NCBI GenBank assembly: GCA_017457305.1
Contig: JAFTHP010000028.1
Span: 39,821 to 103,820 of the forward strand
Length of the DNA stretch: 64,000 bases
Origin: Clostridia bacterium
GTDB lineage: Bacteria; Bacillota; Clostridia; Christensenellales; CAG-314
Direction of reading: 5' to 3'
Position numbers and translations under genes: made by a program. Position 1 is the first letter of the stretch, and each line of letters starts with the position of its first letter. Of this stretch, positions 8,180-16,308 are shown piece after piece. The notes under the pieces are model-generated. The model did not search any database and was not told where the DNA came from. It was given only the letters and a program-made list of their open reading frames with translations.

Positions 8180-9406
8180 CTATCTCTTGTCGCGACGGCG
8201 GCAAAGGTACAAATCAAGTTTGTCCTTCATATTATCTGGCATGGTTCTTTCTACAGGCAACATAACTGCGTTTGCCATGCGGTTAGCAAAAGCAATGATA
8301 AAATCAATATCTTGTTGGATATGTTCTGCCTTGATAACGGCCATTGTGTCGTAGCTGTTGTGGATTGTTGCTGTGTTGCTTGGCGCAAGGCGAGCAAATG
8401 ATACTGCAGGGATACCATTATCAGCAAATGGAGTGCTGTCGCTTGAGTAAACGTCCTGTCTGGCGGTTATTCCACGACCAACTTCCTTGGCAAAATATTG
8501 GATGTAGTGAACAAGTTTTTCTTCGGATGTGCAGCAAGCAATGAAGTTACCCATGATGCTACCAATCATATCCAAGTTGATGTTGAGAACGATGTTATCC
8601 AATTCATCTTTGTGGTCGGCACAATATGCCTTTGCACCAAGAAGACCACGTTCTTCGCTGCCGCACCAAACAAAGCGCAAACTGTGGCGATGTGGATGAG
8701 ATGCAAAGTATTCGGCAATGGCAAGGATACCAACAGAGCCTGTCATATTGTCGTAAGCACCTTGGGACAAGCTTGTAGAATCGTAGTGAGCAGTAAATAC
8801 AATTGTTTGGTCAATTTCGCCTGGAATATCCAAAACAACGTTGTGACTATCCGCTTCGCTTTCCACTTGGTCAATAGTGATTTTTGCGGTAGTTGCACCG
8901 CTATTGATGATGGCAATGGCAGATTTGGCATTGATATTTACACCCAACAATCTGTTGCCGTTGTGTACTTGCTTGCGTAGTTCGCGATGGTCAATATCGC
9001 AGTCGGAGTAGTTGGCATTTCCGTCATACGTGATAAAACCAACTGCACCATACTTTAGCAAATCTTGATATACCCAATGTCTTAGATAGGTATCAATCAT
9101 AACAATCTTTCCCTTGCAAAGACTAAGGCTATAACTATCGGTATTGGTAAGGTAATACAATGGAGCTTCTACCGTTCCACTACCACAACAAAGGTATCCC
9201 TTGCACTCAACAGCCTTTCCATCAACTTCCAATGTTGCGCTGTTAATGTACGCAACTGGCACCTTAAATGGCTCTAGTTGTGCATTTAAACCAAGTTCCT
9301 TGCACTTTTGTTGAAGATATTGTGCACATTTTAGTTCTTGTGGGCTACCGCCTGTTCTAACGTAAGCTGTGTCGGTAAAAATACTCATAAGTTGTTTGTT
9401 ATCCAT
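8180..9406 (-). CDS. M28 family zinc metallopeptidase with PA-like insert
   Basis: A 408-residue di-zinc aminopeptidase-type hydrolase. The M28 metal ligands are visible in order: HYDS (histidine and aspartate), YDNMTGS (bridging aspartate), GSEERGLLG (catalytic and metal-binding glutamates), NLDMIGS (aspartate) and the late histidine in TIHNSYD. About residues 80-170 form a PA-type insertion (GKIVMIDTYLR, KYGAVGFITYDG). No signal peptide is visible, so a cytosolic place is likely. The ATG at 9406 is chosen over one at 9439 because GGAGG precedes it by 7 nt. It is transcribed alone. Likely substrates are peptides with a free N-terminus. Confidence 0.88.
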   Translation of the reverse strand: MDNKQLMSIFTDTAYVRTGGSPQELKCAQYLQQKCKELGLNAQLEPFKVPVAYINSATLEVDGKAVECKGYLCCGSGTVEAPLYYLTNTDSYSLSLCKGKIVMIDTYLRHWVYQDLLKYGAVGFITYDGNANYSDCDIDHRELRKQVHNGNRLLGVNINAKSAIAIINSGATTAKITIDQVESEADSHNVVLDIPGEIDQTIVFTAHYDSTSLSQGAYDNMTGSVGILAIAEYFASHPHRHSLRFVWCGSEERGLLGAKAYCADHKDELDNIVLNINLDMIGSIMGNFIACCTSEEKLVHYIQYFAKEVGRGITARQDVYSSDSTPFADNGIPAVSFARLAPSNTATIHNSYDTMAVIKAEHIQQDIDFIIAFANRMANAVMLPVERTMPDNMKDKLDLYLCRRRDKR

Positions 9407-9583
9407 TGTTTTTCCTCCGTATAGTAAACCGCACAACACGTAACGTGCGGCAAAGTTATGACAATATTATACACCCACAAACCCTTTTGTGTAAAACATA
9501 TCCTGCCAATACAAAAGTGAAAAGTGGGTGTTTGTGTTCTTGTTTTTATAGGGTGTTTTTTCAATCTGTGTAAAACGCACACT

Positions 9584-10759
9584 TTAGGATATTATCCAGC
9601 ACACCTGTTGTGCTTCGTGCCTTTCGGGAATTTCCAGTTTGGAAAGCATATGCTCAATAGCGTCTTGCGGTACACTTCTATCTCTATTTAAGTTGCGTTG
9701 CAATCCCCCTTGCCAATCGGTTTCCAAAAATACAATTTTTACGTTTGCGCCATACCCTTCGAACAAACCTACAAGTTTGTTACGAGTGTCCTTGGTGACG
9801 TTTGTCGCATTCCACACAAAGGGTGTTTTGTTACGCAAATACTCCTTGGCTAGTTGCTTAGCTTGAGCTACAACTGGACCTTGTGGCTTGGTGGGAGCAA
9901 TACCCAACTGAGCACGAATATCGTCCAAACAAACTACGGGAAGCCCCTGCAAATGTTGTTCTACAAAGGTGTCCTTGCCACTTGCAGGAAGTCCGCAAAG
10001 TAGCGTTACTGTTCCCCAACTATCATCGTACAAGGTATCGTTTTGCCAGGTGGTTTTGCCAACAAAATAGGCACGTTTGGAAAAGTCGGTGCTAAAGTCG
10101 TGAGGATTTTCCCACACACCAGCTTCTTCTGCCAACAGTTTGAAACACTCTATTCTTTCCAAATAATCACTAACATCCCTTCCTTTGCGACCAAGCGCAT
10201 CGGCTTTTTCCAAAATATACAGCAATTTCATAGAAAAATAGGGGATTAACTCTCCGTTACTGGCTATTGCAAGCATTTTTTTTGGATGAGTTCTTTCCTT
10301 TAGTGCAAAGGGTGGAAAGGAGTGATACTTAATTAGCAAACACACAGCTTCCCTTGTGTTGCGTTTTTCTTCCGTTCCAGCAAGGTCAAAGGTTGTCCAC
10401 AGTAGCTGTCTGACAATATTTGCGCCAACAATGGCATGGCGAGGAGAGGTTATTTGACCCTCTTCTACCCTGGTACATTGTGGCTTGCCTATGTCGTGCA
10501 ACAATGCAGACAAAAACAGCACTTGTTGCTCCATTTTGTTGCATGCCTTGTACTCCTGCAACTTGATAAGTTGTTCACAAACAAATTTTGTGTGCGCAAA
10601 GACATCCCCTTCTGCATGATAGACGGGGTTTTGTGGGGTTTGCCGCATTTGTTCAAACACCTTCCCTAGTGGGGAAGCCCAAAGCTCATCCCACCTTATT
10701 GTGGTTTCGCCCTGTTGCGGAAAACAACTTATTAGGTTGTCAAAACAGTTATTGTTCAT
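9584..10759 (-). CDS. HD-Pnk: HD phosphoesterase fused to 5'-OH polynucleotide kinase
   Basis: A 391-residue two-domain protein. The N-terminal HD domain has H48, H56 and the HD pair H88-D89 (ALLHDIGKPQ). The C-terminal P-loop kinase has GLPASGKDT (about 256-264), the acidic pair LDD (about 278-280) and an arginine-rich lid RNLNRDRSVP. This arrangement matches the HD-Pnk family characterised in Runella slithyformis: the HD domain removes 2',3'-cyclic or 3'-phosphate and the kinase phosphorylates 5'-OH ends. That family is often encoded beside an ATP-dependent polynucleotide ligase, as here. The ATG at 10759 overlaps the ligase gene by 11 bp; a TTG at 10780 is an alternative start. Catalysis is inferred from family and motifs. 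Confidence 0.85.
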   Translation of the reverse strand: MNNNCFDNLISCFPQQGETTIRWDELWASPLGKVFEQMRQTPQNPVYHAEGDVFAHTKFVCEQLIKLQEYKACNKMEQQVLFLSALLHDIGKPQCTRVEEGQITSPRHAIVGANIVRQLLWTTFDLAGTEEKRNTREAVCLLIKYHSFPPFALKERTHPKKMLAIASNGELIPYFSMKLLYILEKADALGRKGRDVSDYLERIECFKLLAEEAGVWENPHDFSTDFSKRAYFVGKTTWQNDTLYDDSWGTVTLLCGLPASGKDTFVEQHLQGLPVVCLDDIRAQLGIAPTKPQGPVVAQAKQLAKEYLRNKTPFVWNATNVTKDTRNKLVGLFEGYGANVKIVFLETDWQGGLQRNLNRDRSVPQDAIEHMLSKLEIPERHEAQQVCWIIS

Positions 10760-11531
10760 CTCGTAATTTGTTTGGTACAATTGGCCTACTTTGCCAATGC
10801 GATTGCGAATTGTTTACACATTGCAAAAATGACGCACGAACGTACTTTACCCTGTTTGTCACTACGCCATTTTCTTCCACCTTGATATACAATCCTTCCA
10901 TAGTTGTGGACGGATCGGTTTGAAATAGTTGTAGCTGTACATCCAAATCCATTTGTTTTGCTATGTTTGCCAGTACTTCTAGGTGGTTATCGGATATATA
11001 GTTGGAGTGGCCGAGCAATGACAAAATTTGCTTTTTGTTAGTAAACGTGCCCCTTGCTAACACCGGCACAGAGCTAATAATGCCCATTTTGTTGGTAAGC
11101 GCCCTTCTGCTGTCGGTATCCAAAAAAACACCGCGCTCCTTGTCGAAAATATCAAACTCCACAAAATAATGTGGCAAAAGGTCGTAAAAAACGGTGTGCT
11201 TGGCGTACATCCACTCCCCGTACATAATGTAGCGAGTATCCAACACGTCGAAAAGCTTGTCGGCATTGTTGTGCGCCCACTGCTTGAGCAGGTTATAGTG
11301 ACGCTCCCTGTACCCACCCATCAAATAGTGGCCACGGCTTTGCAAAAGCAACTGACCATCCGAGCCAAAGGATATTGCACAATTTGCTCCATCTATTTTT
11401 TCTTCTATTACAATGTTTTTGCCAAGAATCTCCTCAAAGGGAATCTGGCTCAAATCTTCATCCCCCGGTTGCAACCTTGACCCTTCCAAGTGGGGCGTGC
11501 GGGGATATTTTTTGATTTTGTCTTCTGTCAT
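10749..11531 (-). CDS. ATP-dependent polynucleotide (RNA) ligase
   Basis: A 260-residue nucleotidyltransferase that joins 3'-OH and 5'-phosphate ends. Ligase motifs are visible in order: motif I IEEKIDGANC with nucleophile K44, motif III YGEWMYAKH (E105), motif IIIa FVEFDIFD, motif IV EGLYIKVE (about 211-218) and motif V RVKYVR (K228). It has no large extra C-terminal domain, so it is a minimal RNA-ligase-type enzyme. It lies between a methyltransferase gene (6 bp upstream) and HD-Pnk (overlapping). The healing enzyme would produce the ends the ligase seals, giving a complete break-repair pathway. Whether RNA or DNA is the natural substrate is open. Confidence 0.88.
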   Translation of the reverse strand: MTEDKIKKYPRTPHLEGSRLQPGDEDLSQIPFEEILGKNIVIEEKIDGANCAISFGSDGQLLLQSRGHYLMGGYRERHYNLLKQWAHNNADKLFDVLDTRYIMYGEWMYAKHTVFYDLLPHYFVEFDIFDKERGVFLDTDSRRALTNKMGIISSVPVLARGTFTNKKQILSLLGHSNYISDNHLEVLANIAKQMDLDVQLQLFQTDPSTTMEGLYIKVEENGVVTNRVKYVRASFLQCVNNSQSHWQSRPIVPNKLRDEQ

Positions 11532-11537
11532 AATTAT

Positions 11538-12230
11538 CTATCCTTTCTTTGCAATGGCAACAAGGTGTCCCATAACTCCATCAAAGGAAATATTATGCAC
11601 TCCTGCCGCGGCAAATAATTCAATTAGCCTATCCTTGGTTAACAGATGAATATGCTCGGGGTTGTCGTCTTCCTTAGATGGAACGGTAACCACAACGTAG
11701 TGTTTGGCAATGTTCACGGCGTTGCAAACTGCCTGTTGAACGTTGGGGATATGCTCCAACACTTCCAACAAGGTTACAACGTCAGCGCTAGAGGAAGCAA
11801 GTGATGTTGTGGAAATATCCGCCTTGACTACTGACAGGTTGAACACACCACCGTTGACCATATCTTGCAACATATCCACGCGCTTGTCCAAAATATCCAA
11901 ACTGGTTACGCTAACCCAAGTAAACTCATCAATAAATGGCAACAGAAACACTCCGCGTCCGCTACCCACGTCCACAAGAGATTGTACACCAATGCCTTTC
12001 AAAAATCCCAGCACCTTTGTTACACGTGGCAACAGTCTATTTGTCCTTTTGAAATGATGAAGCTTTACGCCATTTTGGTGGGCAACGTCCAATATTTGCT
12101 GGCATTGCTCTGTGGTTAGTTGGGATAGTGGCAAATGCAATAATTGCGCTGGCAACAGCTGTTGCTTGCCTTGTCTAATCAAATTGCCACGAGCTGCCGC
12201 AACTGCAAAATGCGTATAATATCTTTCCAT
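11538..12230 (-). CDS. SAM-dependent methyltransferase of the end-repair operon
   Basis: A 230-residue class I methyltransferase. The cofactor site is VDVGSGRGVFLLP (about 86-98) with the acidic residue in SLDIL, and the post-motif is LLEVLEHIPN. An N-terminal helical extension of about 75 residues precedes the fold. GGGGG lies 7 nt before the ATG at 12230, which is preferred over the ATG at 12263. It is the first gene of a compact operon with the ligase and HD-Pnk. An ExxEH element (E156, E159, H160) followed by a later HIH is reminiscent of the metal site of Hen1 RNA 3'-end 2'-O-methyltransferases. However, EVLEH is also common in ordinary methyltransferases, so the substrate is unknown. 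Confidence 0.75.
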   Translation of the reverse strand: MERYYTHFAVAAARGNLIRQGKQQLLPAQLLHLPLSQLTTEQCQQILDVAHQNGVKLHHFKRTNRLLPRVTKVLGFLKGIGVQSLVDVGSGRGVFLLPFIDEFTWVSVTSLDILDKRVDMLQDMVNGGVFNLSVVKADISTTSLASSSADVVTLLEVLEHIPNVQQAVCNAVNIAKHYVVVTVPSKEDDNPEHIHLLTKDRLIELFAAAGVHNISFDGVMGHLVAIAKKG

Positions 12231-12373
12231 GCCAATACCCCCTGTAAAATTATTTGATAACATTATATCATAAATACAGATAGTTTTTCAATAAAACAGC
12301 AAAAAAGTTGCCACAAATACGCCGCACAAGGCATTTAGTTGACAAGTTATCTTGATGCCCTACCCAAAACGAC

Positions 12374-12408
12374 AAAAAAACGGACTTGTTGATTGTTACA
12401 AGTCCGCT
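12374..12408 (-). terminator. Terminator of the trpS operon
   Basis: CGGACTTGT (12381-12389) pairs with ACAAGTCCG (12398-12406); on the minus strand it is followed by seven T. It lies just beyond the stop of the last gene of the operon. Confidence 0.88.
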
Positions 12409-12412
12409 GTTA

Positions 12413-13054
12413 TTATCTCATTAACTTTGATTTGCGCAAAATTTTTACTAGCGCAACAAGGCATCCGCGAAATAGCAAGTCTAGCGGGATAACTGCAAGT
12501 TGCATGATACCCACAATAATCCATACAAGGCCGTTGGCAGTAAGAGTTTGCCACACATCGCCAAACTGTACAAATAGGCTAAGACACAATGCCGTAAGCA
12601 GAAGTCCTACTTCTAGCAAAACATAGTACAGCACCCATTTGAGCCAAGCAGGCATAAATTTTTGCTTTTCCATTTGCACTTCTACAACCGTTTTGTCTTC
12701 CCCCTGTCCAAATGGATCTTCCACGGTGGACGGGGTGAACTTGGCTGTAACTTTGAACGATTCGGCACACACCTTGACAATGGCAAAGGGCATACAAAAG
12801 GTTACAATGGGCACAACCATATACAAGTTGAATTGGATGGAAAAGAAAATGCCCAATATTGATGATGCAGCATAGCAAAGCAAGGTGTATTTTCTGCTGC
12901 CAAACGCAAGCATTGGCACAACAATGGCAAGGGATGCAACCATTGCTAGCAACAAAATGAGCCATCTGGCAAAGGGCAAAGCCGATACTACCAAGCACAA
13001 CGTTGCCACAGCACTACACATGCCGCAAACGGAAATAATCTTGGCTTTACTCAT
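12413..13054 (-). CDS. Hypothetical membrane protein of the J-domain cluster
   Basis: A 213-residue membrane protein I cannot assign. Paired hydrophobic helices occupy about residues 5-48 and 55-90, a polar segment with FTPSTVEDPFGQGEDKTVVEVQ lies in the middle, and two more helices follow (about 133-195). It starts 3 bp after the stop of the J-domain gene, so it is part of that operon. The upstream ATG at 13078 would overlap the J-domain gene; the ATG at 13054 has a GGCGG-like site and is preferred. The genomic link to a J-domain protein and DUF5685 is the only functional hint. Confidence 0.7.
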   Translation of the reverse strand: MSKAKIISVCGMCSAVATLCLVVSALPFARWLILLLAMVASLAIVVPMLAFGSRKYTLLCYAASSILGIFFSIQFNLYMVVPIVTFCMPFAIVKVCAESFKVTAKFTPSTVEDPFGQGEDKTVVEVQMEKQKFMPAWLKWVLYYVLLEVGLLLTALCLSLFVQFGDVWQTLTANGLVWIIVGIMQLAVIPLDLLFRGCLVALVKILRKSKLMR

Positions 13055-13056
13055 GG

Positions 13057-13683
13057 TTAGCAACCGCCACCCATACATTGCATGCAGTTACAGCAAGCAT
13101 TGCACAACAAGCAGTCTCCGCAGGAGCTACCTGTGCAAGTTCCGTTGCCTGCGCCCATATTGCTGTAGTTATCGTTTGTTGGACGAGAAGTTGTGCGCAT
13201 TTGGTCAGGGCTGATTGTGTTGGAAGCAAGGATGCGAGTTAACTTTTCCAAACTTTGTCTGTAGCGAGCATTGTTTGGATCCATTTGGCAAGCAAGCTCT
13301 AGTTGCTTTTTGGATTCCAAAAACCAGTTGCGCTTGTAGAACAAAATGGATTGGATGTAGTGCCACTCGGCATCTCGTACAGAACGTTCGTCAAGCAACG
13401 CTTGTGCTTCTTCCAATCTGCCGGTAGAAATAAGCTCTTGAATTTGAGTGTAGTCGTTATCGTCAAAGAAATCTCTGGATTGATTTTGTTCTTCGCGTGA
13501 TGTCAAAATATCACGATAAGCAACTTCTATTTGTTGAAGTCTTTCGCAAGCTTCTTCCCCTTCTTCGCCGGGCAAAAATCTATCGCGTTGGTATTGCGCG
13601 CGCAGTTCCTTGTAGCGAGATTCTACTTGCTCCATAGATGCGTTTGTTGGCAAGCCCAATATTTCGTATGCGTTGTAGTTCAT
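13057..13683 (-). CDS. J-domain protein with TPR-like region and cysteine-rich tail
   Basis: A 208-residue protein. Residues 1-65 form a DnaJ-like J domain (YNAYEILGLPTNASMEQVES), but the HPD tripeptide needed to stimulate DnaK is absent; the equivalent position reads YQRDRF. A TPR-like helical segment follows (about 80-165: GRLEEAQALLDE, YIQSILFYKRNWFLESKKQL). A low-complexity linker then leads to a tail with nine cysteines in the last 27 residues (CGDCLLCNACC and more). J-domain proteins with such tails are found in Clostridia next to DUF5685, as here. The missing HPD argues against a standard co-chaperone; metal or cofactor binding by the tail is a guess. Confidence 0.82.
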   Translation of the reverse strand: MNYNAYEILGLPTNASMEQVESRYKELRAQYQRDRFLPGEEGEEACERLQQIEVAYRDILTSREEQNQSRDFFDDNDYTQIQELISTGRLEEAQALLDERSVRDAEWHYIQSILFYKRNWFLESKKQLELACQMDPNNARYRQSLEKLTRILASNTISPDQMRTTSRPTNDNYSNMGAGNGTCTGSSCGDCLLCNACCNCMQCMGGGC

Positions 13684-13685
13684 GT

Positions 13686-14549
13686 TTACTCCGTAACAAT
13701 TTTTTGTTTTATATTATTTAGTATTTCCGCTGTGCGTTGACGAATATTTTGAAATAAAATATTGGTAAGCACACAATGGTATTTTGTAAGACTAAGGTCG
13801 TTAAAGCACTGTGCTATGCGGTTTAGAACGGCGTACATTGTAAATTGTATGTCCGCAATGTGTTCCGTTAGCTCGTTGACAGCGGACAAAGAATAACAAC
13901 TTACAAATGGGTTGTACTGCTTGTGCTTTAGGTCCTTTTCAATGTCGTCCAGTGCATCAATCAAGTATATCCACTTGCCCAAGTTGTAGCAAAGGTTTTG
14001 CGCAAATTCGCTATCATTTTCGCCAAGAGTCAACGAACAAAAGTCCTGACTCAACACAGCAAAGCTGTGTGCCACTTGGTCGATACTGCTACAACCAGAT
14101 TGCTCCAATGCGCGAAGCTCGGTGTACCTGTTACAAATTGTTTGATCTAGCTGTGGCCACATTTTTTTTGCCATTTTGTATGCGCGAGAAAAGGCAGAAA
14201 GTGCAACCTTCTTTTTGAAACTTTTGTCATCCACAACGTCGTCGTACAAGTTCCATCTGGTAAGTAGCACGTTGGCAATGGCAAGCTTGTCGGTTAGCTC
14301 GTCGTTAGCTACCATTGTTTGCTTCCGTACTGGATGAGCAAAACAGCGACTTTTTGTAAGCTCTACATCTGCTTGCAAAATGCTGTGAAAAAGCACGTTG
14401 AAGGTGTTGATATCGTTTGTGATAAACATACGTGGGATGTTGCCAAATAGTTTTTTGGTTGAAAAACACAAGGCACACATAAATGATTGCCACAATCCGC
14501 GCTGTCCATCCTCAATATTTTTTTTATCTATATCTAGGTATCCAAACAT
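13686..14549 (-). CDS. DUF5685 family protein
   Basis: A 287-residue all-helical protein matching the DUF5685 family, recognised by the N-terminus MFGYLDIDKK and the early FMCALCFS cysteine pair. The motif YLIDALDDIEKDLKHKQYNP near residue 200 resembles the aspartate-rich region of prenyl-synthase-like folds, but the rest of such an active site is not evident. It sits 2 bp after trpS and 2 bp before the J-domain gene, so all are translated from one transcript. Its function is unknown. The family's habit of lying beside a cysteine-tailed J-domain protein suggests they act together. Confidence 0.8.
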   Translation of the reverse strand: MFGYLDIDKKNIEDGQRGLWQSFMCALCFSTKKLFGNIPRMFITNDINTFNVLFHSILQADVELTKSRCFAHPVRKQTMVANDELTDKLAIANVLLTRWNLYDDVVDDKSFKKKVALSAFSRAYKMAKKMWPQLDQTICNRYTELRALEQSGCSSIDQVAHSFAVLSQDFCSLTLGENDSEFAQNLCYNLGKWIYLIDALDDIEKDLKHKQYNPFVSCYSLSAVNELTEHIADIQFTMYAVLNRIAQCFNDLSLTKYHCVLTNILFQNIRQRTAEILNNIKQKIVTE

Positions 14550-14551
14550 TG

Positions 14552-15556
14552 TTATCTAATTTTTGGCACAAAGCCCACCTTGCGGTAAACCTTGGCAAGA
14601 GTTTTTGCTGCGATACGTTCAGCCTGCTCTGCACCAGCTTTCAAAACGCTTTCCAAATATGCCTTGTCTGCAATTAGACGGCGTTGTTCATCCTGGATTG
14701 GTTTTACAACGGCAATAACAGCATCGGCTACCGCTTGCTTGAATACACCATAGCCTTGTCCCGCAAAGCGTTGTTCCGCTTGTTCGATGGTTTCGCCACT
14801 TGTCAAGCTGTAGATGGTTAGCAGGTTGGAAATAGCAGGCTTGTCTTCACCAAAGCGAACAACTGTGTCGCTATCGGTAACGGCACGCTTAAACTTGCGA
14901 GCAATTGTGTCGGGATCATCCATAAGGCTGATAACGGCATTTTCGTTAGGATCGGACTTGGACATCTTGGAAAGTGGATCTTGCAAGCTCTTTATACTGC
15001 TACCTTGCTTGAATACCAAACCTTCGGGCACAACAAAAGTTTCGCTGTAACGATTGTTGAAACGTTCCGCCAAGTTGCGTGCAAGCTCCAAGTGTTGAAT
15101 TTGGTCCTTGCCCACAGGAACAAGATCTGTTTGGTACAAAAGGATATCTGCCGCCATCAAAACAGGGTAGTTCATCAAGCCCATGTTAATATTATCGGCG
15201 TGTTTCCTTGATTTTTCCTTAAATTGAGTCATGCGATTGAGTTCGCCAATGTAGGAAATTGTGTCCAACACCCAGCAAAGTTCGGCATGTTGAGGAACGT
15301 GCGATTGAATAAACAATCCACTCTTAGTGGGATCTACGCCACAGGCAATGTACAAAGCAACCAAATCCATGGTGTTTTTTCTAAGCTCTGCTGCCACTTG
15401 TGAAACGGTTATTGAGTGCATATCTACAACGCAGTACAAGCAGTTGTATTGGTCTTGCAATGGCCCCCAGTTGCGGATTGCTCCCAAGTAGTTGCCAAGT
15501 GTGATTTTGCCTGTAGGTTGTACACCGCTGAAAACGGTCTTTTTGATTGCGTCCAT
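14552..15556 (-). CDS. trpS: Tryptophan--tRNA ligase
   Basis: A 334-residue class I aminoacyl-tRNA synthetase charging tRNA-Trp. The N-terminus has FSGVQPTGKITLGNYLGA, where TLGN replaces the HIGH signature, and the KMSKS loop reads LSKMSKSDPNEN. Length and motif order fit bacterial TrpRS. The ATG at 15556 has AGAGG upstream and gives the standard N-terminus; a longer frame to 15619 has no such support. It is the first gene of an operon with DUF5685, the J-domain gene and a membrane protein. No T-box element (conserved AGGGTGG-type sequence) was seen upstream. Confidence 0.96.
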   Translation of the reverse strand: MDAIKKTVFSGVQPTGKITLGNYLGAIRNWGPLQDQYNCLYCVVDMHSITVSQVAAELRKNTMDLVALYIACGVDPTKSGLFIQSHVPQHAELCWVLDTISYIGELNRMTQFKEKSRKHADNINMGLMNYPVLMAADILLYQTDLVPVGKDQIQHLELARNLAERFNNRYSETFVVPEGLVFKQGSSIKSLQDPLSKMSKSDPNENAVISLMDDPDTIARKFKRAVTDSDTVVRFGEDKPAISNLLTIYSLTSGETIEQAEQRFAGQGYGVFKQAVADAVIAVVKPIQDEQRRLIADKAYLESVLKAGAEQAERIAAKTLAKVYRKVGFVPKIR

Positions 15557-15710
15557 AATAATACCTCTTTTGCCAAATATTGTTAGTTTTATGCTGGCAC
15601 ACCGCGCAAATAAGTACATACTGCGCTATTTTATATAATATCACTAATATTATTTGTTGTCAATAGAACAACCACCGCACCAGACACAAGAAAAACATTA
15701 TTTGAAAAAT

Positions 15711-15743
15711 AAAAAGCACCACTGTGTAGTGATGCTTTTTTTG
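15711..15743. terminator. Terminator hairpin downstream of the small lipoprotein gene
   Basis: AAAAAGCA and TGCTTTTT with an inner CACT/AGTG stem. A/T runs on both sides make it usable in either direction; the minus-strand lipoprotein gene ends 17 bp away. Confidence 0.75.
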
Positions 15744-15759
15744 TTTGTAATTGTGTAAA

Positions 15760-16164
15760 TTATCTTGCAGCCTTGATTGCAGCGGATGTTCCGTAGTAGA
15801 TCATAGCGCCAGAAAGTTTGATTGTCCAGTCGGAATCTTTGGAATCCTCGTCTTCTTCTGCAGCATAATCTTGCATCTTTTCCCATGCAGCTTCAGCAGC
15901 TTCTTCTGTTTCGAAGTAAACGATTGTAACGTGTTCAAGTTTGTCCTCTTCGTCGCCTTCGCCTTCTACAAGAAGAGAACCTGTAACAACGCAATCAACA
16001 TCCTTGAAACCCAAAAGAACAGGAAGATTAATAACTTTGTAGCCGTTTTCTTTCAAAGCAGCTTCTGCCTTTACTGGATCAGCATTTGGAGCGCATGCAA
16101 CAAATACTACAAGAGACATGATTGCAACAAGTGCAAGTGCAAGAATTTTAGTAAACTTTTTCAT
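15760..16164 (-). CDS. Small putative lipoprotein
   Basis: A 134-residue exported protein. It begins MKKFTKILALALVAI and has a lipobox-like FVAC near residue 25 (cleavage before the cysteine). The mature part is acidic (EEDKLEHV, AAEEDEDSKDSD) with a short alpha/beta pattern and no recognised domain. AAGGAGG precedes the ATG at 16164, which rules out the longer frame from 16215. Monocistronic, between trpS and cysK. A surface or periplasm-like location under the cell wall is inferred from the signal only. Confidence 0.78.
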   Translation of the reverse strand: MKKFTKILALALVAIMSLVVFVACAPNADPVKAEAALKENGYKVINLPVLLGFKDVDCVVTGSLLVEGEGDEEDKLEHVTIVYFETEEAAEAAWEKMQDYAAEEDEDSKDSDWTIKLSGAMIYYGTSAAIKAAR

Positions 16165-16308
16165 AATAAATTCCTCCTTAATCGGTTGAGTATATTGTAA
16201 TTGAAATATATGCAATTGTCAATGTTGATTGACAAAATAATTTGGAAAATTAATTTAATGCTACCTTTTTCACTGTTATATTTGTGAAATATATAAGCAC
16301 AACAGATG

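Noticed and set aside
8018..8401. Plus-strand open frames opposite the M28 peptidase gene end
   Set aside because: They run through two terminators and are antisense to a strongly supported gene.
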